NCBI GenBank assembly: GCA_003280105.1
Contig: QCFX01000010.1
Span: 1 to 53,162 of the forward strand
Direction of reading: 5' to 3'
DNA: 53,162 bases
Source of the DNA: Prochlorococcus sp. AG-363-N20
Lineage (GTDB): Bacteria > Cyanobacteriota > Cyanobacteriia > PCC-6307 > Cyanobiaceae
How positions within the stretch are numbered: position 1 is the first letter of the stretch; every line of letters starts with the position of its first letter. Under the pieces are notes generated by a model. That model saw only the letters and a list, made by a program, of their open reading frames with translations. It had not been told where the DNA came from and did not search any database. A program made the translations under genes and the position numbers. Of this stretch, positions 26,937 through 35,877 are shown piece after piece.

Positions 26937-27034
26937 TAGGTCAGATCATGGTCAATTGCGTTGATATAAATCAACTTGAACAAAACAGCAAAGCGTTCAT
27001 TTAAAATAAGAGAGTACTTTGCCTCTTTCGATCG

Positions 27035-27943
27035 GTGTCCCGTGTAGGACTGATCGTTAATGATGGTAAGGAGTCTGCGGTAGAGGCTGCTCTTCGAATT
27101 CAGGCAAGCCTTGAGAAGGCTGGAAAAACTGTCGTGCGGGCCAGTAGTTCCGGAGGAATGGTTGGCTTCGCGAATCCAGACCAGCACATGCGCATGTTGG
27201 GTTACAACGCATGTGTACCTGATGGTTTTGATTCGTCTATGGCTTTTGCAATAGTGCTTGGAGGCGACGGGACTGTACTTTCTGCCGCAAGGCAAACGGC
27301 TCCCATTCAAGTCCCAATCCTCACTATTAATACCGGCCATATGGGCTTTCTTGCAGAAGCTTATTTGGCTGATATTGACAATGCTTTGGAAAAAGTCCTT
27401 TCAATGAAATGGACTTTGGAAGAAAGGAGTAGCCTTGTAGTCAGTGTTCTAAGAGGTGATCAACGTCGTTGGGAAGCTCTTTGCCTTAATGAGATGGCTT
27501 TGCATCGTGAACCTCTCACAAGTATGTGCCATTTTGAGATATCAATTGGTCGACATGCTCCTGTAGATATATCTGCTGACGGTGTCATCCTTTCTACTCC
27601 CACAGGTTCTACAGCGTATTCCCTTAGTGCTGGAGGGCCAGTTATTAGTCCTGACTGCCCAGTTTTGCAACTCACACCAATTGCTCCACATTCTCTTGCT
27701 TCAAGAGCGCTTGTGTTTAGTGATGCTGAGCCTGTGACCGTTTTTCCGGCTACTCCTGAACGATTGATGATGGTTGTTGATGGCAGTGCGGGTTGTTATG
27801 TCTGGCCTGAAGATAGGGTTTTGATACGTCGAAGTAACCACCCAGTTAAATTTGTTCGATTAGCAGACCATGAGTTCTTTCAGGTTCTACGAAATAAATT
27901 GGGGTGGGGTCTACCGCATGTTGCTAAGCCAGACCGCCAATAG
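27035..27943 (+). CDS. nadK: NAD kinase
   Basis: NadK phosphorylates NAD to NADP. The [13 protein letters not shown] motif (about residues 73-85) carries the catalytic Asp, followed by [24 protein letters not shown] and [25 protein letters not shown]. The start is GTG 27035. Picocyanobacteria usually carry two NAD kinases; this one is about 302 residues. The DUF192 gene begins inside its last 26 bases. Confidence 0.95.
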   Translation: MSRVGLIVNDGKESAVEAALRIQASLEKAGKTVVRASSSGGMVGFANPDQHMRMLGYNACVPDGFDSSMAFAIVLGGDGTVLSAARQTAPIQVPILTINTGHMGFLAEAYLADIDNALEKVLSMKWTLEERSSLVVSVLRGDQRRWEALCLNEMALHREPLTSMCHFEISIGRHAPVDISADGVILSTPTGSTAYSLSAGGPVISPDCPVLQLTPIAPHSLASRALVFSDAEPVTVFPATPERLMMVVDGSAGCYVWPEDRVLIRRSNHPVKFVRLADHEFFQVLRNKLGWGLPHVAKPDRQ

Positions 27944-28472
27944 GAGGAAGATCTCATCGTTCTTACCCTCTAGAGGTTTTTTGCTTTTATGTTTTTTGGC
28001 CGTGTTAATACCTTCGGAAAAGAAACTTTTTGCGTCTCAAAATCCTGTCTTGTCTGAAGATCTTTCAGCACCTCAATATTTACCATTAGAAGCTGAATGG
28101 TGCTTACCCCAAAGCTCTTGCCTTGGATTGGAAGTGGCCGACACTGATTTTGAGAAAAGACTAGGTTTAATGAAAAGGCCTCCACTCGCAAAATGGAGTG
28201 GAATGCTTTTCCAGTTCGACCCTCCGCAAATTGTTCGTTTTTGGATGTATAACACCTACCACCCCGTAGACATGGTGTTTTGTTATGAGCATGCAGTTGT
28301 TGCTGTTTTGACGAATGTTCCAACTTGTTCACGCTTGCCTTGCCCTGGCTATGGCCCAGGTCTAGTTATTGATAATGTAATTGAGCTTTCTGCAGGCTCG
28401 GTAGAGCGGCTTAAAATTCAGGTAGGAGATGAAGTTGACCTTCGGTTTATAAACCTCTCTAAGCAGATTTAA
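27918..28472 (+). CDS. DUF192 family exported protein
   Basis: The product has a signal sequence ([13 protein letters not shown], then KKLFA) and a DUF192 domain: [50 protein letters not shown] and [27 protein letters not shown]. The family has no assigned reaction. The frame opens at an ATG at 27870, but I choose ATG 27918, which puts the signal sequence near the N-terminus and leaves a 26-base overlap with nadK, pointing to translational coupling. Three cysteines in the ordered domain are not typical of cytoplasmic proteins and fit export. Confidence 0.83.
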   Translation: MLLSQTANRRKISSFLPSRGFLLLCFLAVLIPSEKKLFASQNPVLSEDLSAPQYLPLEAEWCLPQSSCLGLEVADTDFEKRLGLMKRPPLAKWSGMLFQFDPPQIVRFWMYNTYHPVDMVFCYEHAVVAVLTNVPTCSRLPCPGYGPGLVIDNVIELSAGSVERLKIQVGDEVDLRFINLSKQI

Positions 28473-28499
28473 AAGTTGTTTAATTGATTTGAGTGACCT

Positions 28500-29786
28500 T
28501 TATGATCGTTTCCCTTTAAGGATGAAAACAGGATTTAAAGGCTCCAGGCGAGTTCCTTCTGAAAGAGGAATACCTCGAGAAGATTGATGTTGTTTGATAG
28601 TGACCTCAAGCCTTGCGCCTTTTAACAGCCTTATTAATGGTTCAATTGCTTCAAGAGTAACTAGCGGTATAACTACAATCCCAAATGGTTGGAGCTGTTT
28701 GATAATAGCTTTCAAGAGAAGCTCTCTTTGAGTACCACCTCCCCCTAAGAGGACTCTATTAGGCGGTTTGATTTTGTTTGATGGATCTCTGCCTTGAATT
28801 AGATTTAGGGCATCAGTTTCGAGTACTTTGAAGGGGTCAACATTTAGCCGTTTAGCATTGGCTTTAATTAGGGCAGCCCCTCCTGATCGCTTTTCAACAG
28901 CTATTAGTTGAATTTTTGGTCTTATTCTCAAAGCTTCTAGCCCAATACTCCCAACTCCGGCACCTATGTCCCATAGGACACCTTGTTCTGGGAGTTCAAG
29001 GTCAGCTAAAAGTTGAACCCTAACTTCACGTTTGGTCATTAGACCTGGTCGATCAGAATGCTGAAGATAGAAACCATCATTTATGCCGAATAAGGGCAAA
29101 TCTGTTGAGTTAGGAATTGAGGCCTCTGTTGCCAAGAGCACGACAAGGTGAAGAGGGTGTAAGTCAGAAGTTATTGATTCGGTAGGGAGGATTCGATGAA
29201 TTTGTTCTTGTGGGTGACCTAGACGTTCGAATATCCATAGGGCGTAATTTTCTTCTAATCCAGCTGCGTTGAGAAAATGCCTAACTGTTTCGACACCTCC
29301 TTGAGTTGGGTCTGTTAGTACAGCTAATGCTTTGGGACGTTTGTGTAAGGCTTTAGCTAAAGACCCTGGGTCTCTACCGTGCAAACTGATCCAAGAAGCA
29401 TCTTGCCATGGTCTTCCTAGCCGAGCGAAAGCCAGTTGAAGTGAAGTAGGAGCTGGATGGAATTGGAGTCGTTCCGAAGGGAATGATTCGATTAGAGCTC
29501 TACCTATTCCAAACCAAAGAGGGTCTCCGCTCGCCAACACAACAACTGGTTCAGTTTGTTCTTTCAACCAGGAAATTAGTTGCTTTGGTTTGTCGCTTGG
29601 ACACATCTCCGGAAGTTCACTTTCAATACTTTTCCTCCCCCACCATTCCGGCAAAGACTCCAGAATTCGTTCTGGCCCAGCGATCTTTTTTGTTGAGAGA
29701 ATTAGTCTCTGAAGAGACTCAGCAAGTTGCTCGAGGCCTGATGCATCAGTACCGATCACATGAATCAGGGTTACAACTTCCTTCAT
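28500..29786 (-). CDS. cobL: Precorrin-6Y C5,15-methyltransferase (decarboxylating), CbiE-CbiT fusion
   Basis: CobL methylates C5 and C15 and decarboxylates the acetate side chain in corrin synthesis. The N-terminal CbiE half has VHVIGTDASGLEQL-type start, VVLASGDPLWFGIGRAL and SLQLAFARLGRPWQDA. The C-terminal CbiT half has the SAM-binding LWDIGAGVGSIGLEALR and a VLLGGGGTQRELL loop. At 428 residues both domains are complete. Marine picocyanobacteria make a B12-like cofactor (pseudocobalamin), which fits. Confidence 0.93.
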   Translation of the reverse strand: MKEVVTLIHVIGTDASGLEQLAESLQRLILSTKKIAGPERILESLPEWWGRKSIESELPEMCPSDKPKQLISWLKEQTEPVVVLASGDPLWFGIGRALIESFPSERLQFHPAPTSLQLAFARLGRPWQDASWISLHGRDPGSLAKALHKRPKALAVLTDPTQGGVETVRHFLNAAGLEENYALWIFERLGHPQEQIHRILPTESITSDLHPLHLVVLLATEASIPNSTDLPLFGINDGFYLQHSDRPGLMTKREVRVQLLADLELPEQGVLWDIGAGVGSIGLEALRIRPKIQLIAVEKRSGGAALIKANAKRLNVDPFKVLETDALNLIQGRDPSNKIKPPNRVLLGGGGTQRELLLKAIIKQLQPFGIVVIPLVTLEAIEPLIRLLKGARLEVTIKQHQSSRGIPLSEGTRLEPLNPVFILKGKRS

Positions 29787-29858
29787 TGATTATTTGCTTA
29801 CATCTAAATAGTCTCTTCAACTTTAATTAAAAATCATCTTTTCTTTGATAGAAAGAAC

Positions 29859-30152
29859 TTGTTTAGAAACGAGAAACTATTGAAAACCAACAAGGAGCAG
29901 GATCCCCATTACTCCTTTAGGCGCCAACGCCTTCATGAACTTCTCATTGCATTGATTCATCAGCAAGAAGAACTGGAATTAATGGATGCAGAAGCTCTGA
30001 ACTTTGATGGCAGGGTTAACTCAACTCAAGATGTGGATCCAGCTAGTTGGCTTGATCGAAACCGTCGAATCTTGAAGAGGTATCAGTCTTTGGTACGTTC
30101 TGCCATAACTTTAGATGCTCTGCTTGATTCGGAGCAAAGTGATTCTGCTTAA
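29859..30152 (+). CDS. Conserved small protein of unknown function
   Basis: A 97-residue, highly charged, helical protein with no signal or membrane segment. The central part (RRQRLHELLIALIHQQEELELMDAEAL and DRNRRILKRYQSLVRSAITLDALL) suggests a helical hairpin or coiled coil. I do not recognise a family. The only start before the conserved part is TTG 29859. The following gene overlaps its end, so it belongs with that gene and ribD in one transcription unit. Confidence 0.65.
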   Translation: MFRNEKLLKTNKEQDPHYSFRRQRLHELLIALIHQQEELELMDAEALNFDGRVNSTQDVDPASWLDRNRRILKRYQSLVRSAITLDALLDSEQSDSA

Positions 30153-30660
30153 AACTCAACCGATTTGTAAGTTCGCAAAGGCCATTCTTCTTTTGATGGC
30201 CATTTTTGGCTTGTGCGTATTTAATCCGCATTTAGCTGAAGCCAAGCTTCAAATTAATCAAGGTGAAGATGGATCTCAAGTCACAAGGAGTTTGGAGAGC
30301 CTTAGAGATTTGGACTTGCAAACTTGGCAGGTGGTTGCATATTCACAAAGTACTGATCCAGATCTAATTGTTTTGCGCATAGTTGGCTATCCAGGAACTT
30401 TGCGACTGGATCATCCAACTTTTCTTCAAGTCCATTCAGGGCGACGAGACTGGTCCCTAAAAGATGTGACTTTGAGTAATCCAAAATTGGCTAAGGACCC
30501 AAGGCAGGCTGCTGCAGAATTTGAACTATCCCCTTTGCTAAAAGATTTATCTAATAACCGACCTCTTCGATTGCTCTTGCCAGATGTTTTTACAGATTTA
30601 CCAGTGCCTCCTTATGTTGTGACTGAGTGGCGTTCTTTATTGCAAAACGAGACTCTTTGA
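30139..30660 (+). CDS. DUF3122 family exported protein
   Basis: A signal sequence (FAKAILLLMAIFGLCVFNP, then HLAEA) precedes a soluble domain with GSQVTRSLESLRDLDLQTWQ, LIVLRIVGYPGTLRLDHP, FELSPLLKDLSNNRPLRLLLP and PPYVVTEWRSL. This is the cyanobacterial DUF3122 pattern with no known reaction. I use GTG 30139, preceded by GGAG, so that the signal begins near the N-terminus; ATG 30115 would add eight residues. Its TGA overlaps the ribD ATG by one base. Confidence 0.8.
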   Translation: MILLKTQPICKFAKAILLLMAIFGLCVFNPHLAEAKLQINQGEDGSQVTRSLESLRDLDLQTWQVVAYSQSTDPDLIVLRIVGYPGTLRLDHPTFLQVHSGRRDWSLKDVTLSNPKLAKDPRQAAAEFELSPLLKDLSNNRPLRLLLPDVFTDLPVPPYVVTEWRSLLQNETL

Positions 30661-31769
30661 TGATGGAATTTACTGGCTCTAATTCCGTCTTTGAGCCATG
30701 GATGAGACGCGCTCTTCAATTGGCCGCACTTGCGGATGGATTAACTAGCCCAAACCCTCTTGTAGGGGCTGTTGTTCTTAATGGTCAAGGGAAATTAGTT
30801 GGTGAGGGTTTCCATCTTCGTGCAGGGGAGTCTCATGCAGAAGTTGATGCTTTAAAGCAGGCAGGAAATAACGCAAAGGATGGCACTTTAATAGTCACTC
30901 TTGAGCCTTGTTGCCATCACGGGAAGACTCCACCTTGTACAGACTTAATTTTGAGTTCTGGGGTTAAAAAAGTTGTGGTCGCTTTAGAAGACCCTGACCC
31001 TCGAGTTTCTGGAAAAGGTATATCTCGCTTGCGTGCAGCGGGCATTGAAGTCTTTACTGGATTACTTGAGGAAGAAGCGGCTTTTCAAAATAGGGCATTT
31101 ATATTTCGAATCAGGAATGGACGCCCTTGGGGAGTTCTTAAATGGGCAATGAGCTTAGATGGAAGGACCGGATTGCCAAATGGTCAAAGTAAATGGATAA
31201 GTGGTAATGAATCCCGTAAATGGGTGTATAAACTTCGATCAAAATGTGATGCAGTAATTGTTGGGAGTGGAACTGTTCGTTCTGATGACCCCCTATTAAC
31301 TAGTAGAGGATTGTCAAGGCCAGAGCCTCTAAGAGTTGTTCTTTCTAAAAGTTTGCGTTTACCCTTTAACGCTCAGTTGTGGAACACGTCTTTGGCTAAA
31401 ACACTTATTGCTTATGGGCCAGATGCGCTTAAAGAGAACCTGGAGGAATTTCCAAAGGGGTTGAGTTTTTTACCTTTAAATTCAACTAGCCCAATTGAGC
31501 TGTTGCCTGCATTGGCAAAAAGAGATTGCAATCGGGTCCTTTGGGAGTGTGGCTCTGCTATTGCCTCTGAAGCTATCCAACAAGGCTGTGTTCAGGAGCT
31601 GGCAGTATTTGTAGCACCAAAATTGTTGGGAGGGATTAAGTCGATGGCCCCTCTGGATGACTTTGGATTCACTTCAATGAATCAAGTCATAGAAATGGGT
31701 AACTTTTCTATGGAGAAATTTGGTCAGGATTTGCTTTTGAGGATGCCTTTCTTAGGTGGTAAACCCTAA
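30660..31769 (+). CDS. ribD: Bifunctional riboflavin biosynthesis protein RibD
   Basis: RibD deaminates and reduces the pyrimidine intermediate of riboflavin synthesis. The N-terminal deaminase has GEGFHLRAGESHAEVDAL (His and Glu of the zinc site) and EPCCHHGKTPPCTDLIL with the two zinc cysteines. The C-terminal reductase has MSLDGRTGLPNGQSKWISG, AVIVGSGTVRSDDPLL and VLWECGSAIASEAIQQG. ATG 30660 overlaps the upstream stop (TGATG) and gives about 369 residues. ribF is also in the window. Confidence 0.95.
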   Translation: MMEFTGSNSVFEPWMRRALQLAALADGLTSPNPLVGAVVLNGQGKLVGEGFHLRAGESHAEVDALKQAGNNAKDGTLIVTLEPCCHHGKTPPCTDLILSSGVKKVVVALEDPDPRVSGKGISRLRAAGIEVFTGLLEEEAAFQNRAFIFRIRNGRPWGVLKWAMSLDGRTGLPNGQSKWISGNESRKWVYKLRSKCDAVIVGSGTVRSDDPLLTSRGLSRPEPLRVVLSKSLRLPFNAQLWNTSLAKTLIAYGPDALKENLEEFPKGLSFLPLNSTSPIELLPALAKRDCNRVLWECGSAIASEAIQQGCVQELAVFVAPKLLGGIKSMAPLDDFGFTSMNQVIEMGNFSMEKFGQDLLLRMPFLGGKP

Positions 31770-31860
31770 TTTTCTTTCCTACGTTCGGTTCTTACGCCAG
31801 AGGATCTAAACGCTTATCCTCTGAGACGCTTAATTTAGAGCTTGAATTCTGTTTTTGTTT

Positions 31861-33738
31861 ATGCCGATTCGCCAGGATGACAATCAGCCGAATCGGCGTT
31901 TCGGAATAATTAATTTTGTGCTGATCGGCTTTGGCGCATTGTTACTTATAAGTAGCTTCCTTCCTAACCCTGCTATGCAGGTCCCGAGAGTTCCTTATTC
32001 TCTCTTTATTGATCAGGTAAATGATGGGGAAGTTAAGAGGGCATATATAACTCAAGAGCAAATACGCTATGAGCTTTCTTCTCCTGAAGAAGGAGCCCCC
32101 TCTGTTTTGGCAACAACCCCCATATTTGATATGGATTTGCCTCAGCGATTAGAGACAAAAGGCGTAGAGTTCGCTGCTGCTCCTCCTAAGAAGCCAAATA
32201 TTTTTACGACTATCCTCAGTTGGGTCGTCCCGCCATTGATATTTATCCTTGTACTGCAGTTCTTTGCTCGTAGGAGCATGGGTGGAGGTGGTGCTCAAGG
32301 AGCATTGAGCTTTACTAAGAGCAAGGCAAAGGTATATGTCCCTGATGAGGAATCAAGAGTAACTTTTGATGATGTTGCAGGAGTTGATGAAGCCAAAGAT
32401 GAATTAACTGAGATTGTTGATTTCTTAAAGACTCCAGAAAGGTATACAGAAATAGGTGCTCGAATTCCTAAAGGAGTGCTTTTGGTTGGCCCTCCTGGTA
32501 CTGGGAAAACACTTTTATCGAAAGCAGTAGCAGGAGAGGCTGAAGTTCCATTCTTCATTATTTCTGGGTCTGAGTTTGTTGAATTATTTGTTGGCGCAGG
32601 TGCTGCTCGAGTACGTGACTTGTTTGAACAAGCCAAGAAAAAAGCCCCTTGCATAATTTTTATTGATGAACTAGATGCGATAGGTAAAAGCAGATCTGGA
32701 TCTATGGGTGTAGTCGGCGGCAATGACGAAAGAGAGCAGACACTAAATCAACTTTTAACTGAAATGGATGGCTTTGCCTCCACGGATAAACCTGTAATTG
32801 TTCTTGCAGCTACTAACCAACCTGAAGTTTTGGATGCAGCGCTTTTAAGACCTGGAAGATTTGATAGGCAAGTGTTGGTAGATAGACCTGACCTCTCTGG
32901 GAGGAAAACCATCCTTGAGATCTATGTCAAAAAAGTCAAATTAGCTGAAGGTGTAGATATCGACAGGATTGCGCAAGCAACAAGTGGCTTTGCAGGTGCT
33001 GATTTGGCCAATATGGTGAATGAAGCGGCTTTACTTGCGGCTCGAGGAAAGCGAAATAAAGTTGAGCAACAAGATCTAAACGAAGCAATAGAAAGAGTCG
33101 TTGCGGGATTAGAGAAAAAGAGTCGGGTACTCCAAGAAGACGAGAAAAAAATAGTTGCCTATCACGAGGTTGGTCACGCAATAGTTGGCCATCTAATGCC
33201 TGGGGGTAGCAAAGTGGCAAAGATTTCAATAGTTCCGAGAGGAATGAGTGCTCTTGGCTATACCTTGCAACTTCCTACTGAAGAAAGGTTTCTTAATTCA
33301 AAAGAAGACCTTCAAGGGCAAATTGCAACCTTGTTAGGAGGTCGTTCTGCTGAGGAAATTGTATTTGGCAAAATCACTACTGGAGCATCAAATGATCTTC
33401 AGAGAGCTACGGATTTAGCTGAACAGATGGTCGGCACTTATGGCATGAGTGAGATTTTGGGACCTTTGGCTTATGACAAACAAGGAGGCGGAGCTTTCCT
33501 TGGAGGAAATAACAATCCTCGAAGAGTGGTTAGCGATGCAACTGCGCAAGCTATAGATAAGGAGGTAAGGAGTCTTGTAGATACGGCACATGAAAATGCA
33601 TTGATGATTCTTAGACATAATCTTTCTTTGTTGGAAAATATTTCTCAGCAAATCCTCGAGAAAGAAGTTATAGAAGGAGATGAGCTTAAGCAAATGCTTG
33701 AAGAAAGCAGCTTGCCTCAACCACTTTTTTCGGCTTGA
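31861..33738 (+). CDS. ftsH: ATP-dependent zinc metalloprotease FtsH
   Basis: A thylakoid or plasma membrane AAA protease. Two N-terminal membrane helices (about 20-40 and 118-138) precede the AAA domain: [14 protein letters not shown] Walker [15 protein letters not shown] Walker B and [21 protein letters not shown] second region of homology. The protease has the zinc motif [10 protein letters not shown] and the third ligand in [12 protein letters not shown]. At about 625 residues it resembles the FtsH2/3 type that repairs photosystem II in cyanobacteria. I use ATG 31861; TTG 31855 would add two residues. Confidence 0.96.
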   Translation: MPIRQDDNQPNRRFGIINFVLIGFGALLLISSFLPNPAMQVPRVPYSLFIDQVNDGEVKRAYITQEQIRYELSSPEEGAPSVLATTPIFDMDLPQRLETKGVEFAAAPPKKPNIFTTILSWVVPPLIFILVLQFFARRSMGGGGAQGALSFTKSKAKVYVPDEESRVTFDDVAGVDEAKDELTEIVDFLKTPERYTEIGARIPKGVLLVGPPGTGKTLLSKAVAGEAEVPFFIISGSEFVELFVGAGAARVRDLFEQAKKKAPCIIFIDELDAIGKSRSGSMGVVGGNDEREQTLNQLLTEMDGFASTDKPVIVLAATNQPEVLDAALLRPGRFDRQVLVDRPDLSGRKTILEIYVKKVKLAEGVDIDRIAQATSGFAGADLANMVNEAALLAARGKRNKVEQQDLNEAIERVVAGLEKKSRVLQEDEKKIVAYHEVGHAIVGHLMPGGSKVAKISIVPRGMSALGYTLQLPTEERFLNSKEDLQGQIATLLGGRSAEEIVFGKITTGASNDLQRATDLAEQMVGTYGMSEILGPLAYDKQGGGAFLGGNNNPRRVVSDATAQAIDKEVRSLVDTAHENALMILRHNLSLLENISQQILEKEVIEGDELKQMLEESSLPQPLFSA

Positions 33739-33792
33739 GGACTTGACTAAAGAGCATTTTTTCTCCGATAACTCCTCTTTAAAGCTTCCTCC

Positions 33793-34749
33793 ATGGAAAT
33801 TTCTCCCCATGGTGTCGCTGCCGTTCTTTCGAGTATTAAAGGCGGGGACTTCCTTTCTTCGGCAGATTTAACTGCTGACCAAACCAATGCGATTCTTGAC
33901 TTAGCTACTCAGCTAAAGAATGGGGATCGACGAATAGATTTAGGTAACCGTGTTTTGGGCTTGATTTTCACAAAGGCCTCAACACGAACAAGAGTTAGCT
34001 TTCAAGTCGCTATGGCCAGACTTGGAGGGCAAACAGTAGATTTAAATCCCCAGGTTACGCAGTTAGGGCGAGGAGAGCCTTTAGAAGATACAGCAAGAGT
34101 ATTGAGTCGTTTTTGTGATGTTTTAGCTGTAAGAACTTTCGCACAAAAAGAATTAGAGCAATATGCAAAATGGGCCTCGATTCCAGTTGTAAATGCTTTG
34201 ACGGATTTGGAACATCCATGCCAAGCATTAGCAGATTTTCTTACAATTCAAGAGACGTTTGGCAGCTTGTCTGGGCAGACTCTTGCCTATATAGGAGATG
34301 GCAATAATGTTGCTCACTCTTTGATGATATGTGGAGCCTTGTTAGGGGTGAACGTGAAAATAGGCACACCAAATGGTTTTGAGCCTCTTCCTGATGTCGT
34401 TGAGCACGCTCGGGCAATTGCGAAACCAAATACATCGATAGAACTTTCTAATGACCCCAAGGAGGCAGTAAAAGAAGCTACCGCTATATATACAGATGTT
34501 TGGGCTTCTATGGGTCAAGAAGAAGAGCAAGCTCAGAGAGAAAAAGCTTTTAAAAATTTTTGTTTAGATAAGGAACTGCTGTGTTGCGCAAGTTCAGAAG
34601 CCATAGTTCTACATTGCTTGCCTGCCCATAGAGGGGAAGAAATTAGTTCAGAGGTCATGGAGAGCTCTAAAAGCAGGATCTTTGATCAAGCCGAAAATCG
34701 ATTACATGTTCAGCAGGCTCTTTTGGCTGCTTTATTAGGGGGACTATGA
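33793..34749 (+). CDS. argF: Ornithine carbamoyltransferase
   Basis: ArgF makes citrulline from ornithine and carbamoyl phosphate. The carbamoyl-phosphate site FTKASTRTRVSFQVAM (about residues 57-72), VNALTDLEHPCQALADFLT, IGDGNNVAHSLM, YTDVWASMGQE and the ornithine-binding HCLPAHRGEEIS are in order. At 318 residues the length is normal. The stop lies just before lexA, and the two may be cotranscribed. Confidence 0.96.
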   Translation: MEISPHGVAAVLSSIKGGDFLSSADLTADQTNAILDLATQLKNGDRRIDLGNRVLGLIFTKASTRTRVSFQVAMARLGGQTVDLNPQVTQLGRGEPLEDTARVLSRFCDVLAVRTFAQKELEQYAKWASIPVVNALTDLEHPCQALADFLTIQETFGSLSGQTLAYIGDGNNVAHSLMICGALLGVNVKIGTPNGFEPLPDVVEHARAIAKPNTSIELSNDPKEAVKEATAIYTDVWASMGQEEEQAQREKAFKNFCLDKELLCCASSEAIVLHCLPAHRGEEISSEVMESSKSRIFDQAENRLHVQQALLAALLGGL

Positions 34750-34773
34750 AGGTTGCCAGGAGCCGATTGGGTA

Positions 34774-34787
34774 GGTACAAATGTATT
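34774..34787 (+). promoter_or_regulatory. LexA-box-like sequence ahead of lexA
   Basis: GGTACAAATGTATT differs at one position from the cyanobacterial LexA box as I recall it (RGTAC-N3-D-GTWCB). It lies between the argF stop and the likely lexA start, where an autoregulatory operator would be expected. It would be coding sequence if lexA began at TTG 34753. Confidence 0.4.
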
Positions 34788-34806
34788 GACGAGCAAATCC
34801 TTTTCT

Positions 34807-35424
34807 GTGTCTCTCCCTTCCAAAAATTTGCTAACGCCTGCCCAGCAAGAGCTTTATGACTGGTTGGTTGATTTTATAGGTGCTAATCACCATAGCCCTT
34901 CAATCAGGCAAATGATGCAAGCCATGGGATTGCGTTCTCCTGCTCCAATTCAGAGTAGGTTGCGTCACCTCCAAGAGAAGGGTTGGATTACATGGCAGGA
35001 AGGCCAAGCTAGAACTTTGCAATTGATTGGTGATTTAGTTTCTGGCATACCAGTGCTTGGAGCTGTAGCGGCAGGGGGATTAGTTGAAACTTTTGATGAT
35101 GTACAGGAAAGGCTTGACTTGAATACCGTGCTTGAGAAGCGAGGTGTGTTTGCTTTAACTGTTAATGGAGATTCGATGGTTGATGCATATATCGCTGATG
35201 GGGATGTAGTCCTAATGGAACCAGTATTAGAGGCCTCTCGAATACGGAATGGAACAGTTGTTAGTGCAATGGTTCCTGGAAGTGGAACCACATTGAAACA
35301 CTTTCACAGGAACGGCTCATTGATTAGGCTTGAAGCTGCTAACCCCGCATATGAGCCAATTGAATTGGAGGCAGACCAAGTCCAGATTCAAGGCAAACTT
35401 CTTGCTGTATGGCGTCAAGTTTGA
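34807..35424 (+). CDS. lexA: LexA family repressor
   Basis: The N-terminal winged helix has LTPAQQELYDWLVDFI and SPSIRQMMQAMGLRSPAPIQSRLRHL. The C-terminal S24 protease has the Ala-Gly cleavage site in VAAGGLVE, the catalytic serine in VNGDSMVDA and the lysine in GTTLKHFHR. It therefore keeps self-cleavage, unlike some cyanobacterial LexA proteins. The frame opens at TTG 34753, but homologues begin a few residues before the TPAQQELY helix. I choose GTG 34807 (205 residues), which leaves a LexA-box-like site upstream. The start remains uncertain. Confidence 0.9.
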   Translation: MSLPSKNLLTPAQQELYDWLVDFIGANHHSPSIRQMMQAMGLRSPAPIQSRLRHLQEKGWITWQEGQARTLQLIGDLVSGIPVLGAVAAGGLVETFDDVQERLDLNTVLEKRGVFALTVNGDSMVDAYIADGDVVLMEPVLEASRIRNGTVVSAMVPGSGTTLKHFHRNGSLIRLEAANPAYEPIELEADQVQIQGKLLAVWRQV

Positions 35425-35698
35425 TTGTCTAAAGGTTCAAACTTTATTTGAAAGTTTTCGTTTAACTGGGACACTTCTCTCTTATCAAGATTAAATATCA
35501 GGACTGTCTTTTCTCGCCGGATATAGATTGAATTTTCTATGGATATACTTGAAAGAAAACCCTTAACTGGAAAACACCGCAGGAAGGAAACACCGCAAGA
35601 GATGCATAGCTCGGAAATATGGGTATATTTTAGGCGCTCAACTATAATGTCTCTATTGACATGAGAGTGATTGCAATCACTCTCATGCCAACAATATT
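35425..35698. other. Non-coding spacer between lexA and tRNA-Ala
   Basis: About 270 bases without a supported frame. It holds a direct repeat (AAACACCGCARGA at 35572-35584 and 35588-35600), a TATAAT at 35643-35648 that is a likely -10 box for the tRNA gene, and a 28-bp perfect palindrome just before the tRNA. No clear -35 box is seen. It marks the border between core sequence and the AT-rich accessory block. Confidence 0.7.
35660..35687. promoter_or_regulatory. Perfect 28-bp palindrome in the tRNA-Ala leader
   Basis: The half-site CATGAGAGTGATTG is followed by its exact reverse complement. It lies between the TATAAT at 35643-35648 and the tRNA 5' end at 35699. If transcription starts near 35655 it is in the pre-tRNA leader and would fold as a stable hairpin. 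It could also be a dyad for a protein. There is no U run after it, so a simple terminator is unlikely. Confidence 0.6.
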
Positions 35699-35771
35699 GG
35701 GGCCATAGCTCAGCTGGTAGAGCACCTGCATGGCATGCAGGGGGTCAGCGGTTCGAATCCGCTTGGCTCCA
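35699..35771 (+). tRNA. tRNA-Ala (anticodon GGC)
   Basis: A 73-base cloverleaf: acceptor stem GGGGCCA with TGGCTCC, D arm AGCTCAGCTGGTAGAGC, anticodon stem CCTGC/GCAGG with loop ATGGCAT (anticodon GGC), and T arm with GGTTCGAATCC. The G3-U70 pair, the main alanine identity element, is present. CCA is not encoded. It stands at the edge of the accessory block. Confidence 0.97.
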
Positions 35772-35877
35772 CTTTTAATAAACACCTTCAAACCTTTTCA
35801 CAAGTTCTAAGAAGAATATTGATTTTTTGGTTTTATTAGTATCCTGACTTGCAAACAAATTTAGTGGAAAAAGTATA

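Noticed and set aside
35699-35771. Mobile-element attachment site formed by a duplicated tRNA-Ala 3' end
   Set aside because: I found no second copy of the T-arm and acceptor end at the far side of the accessory block and no integrase gene in the window.
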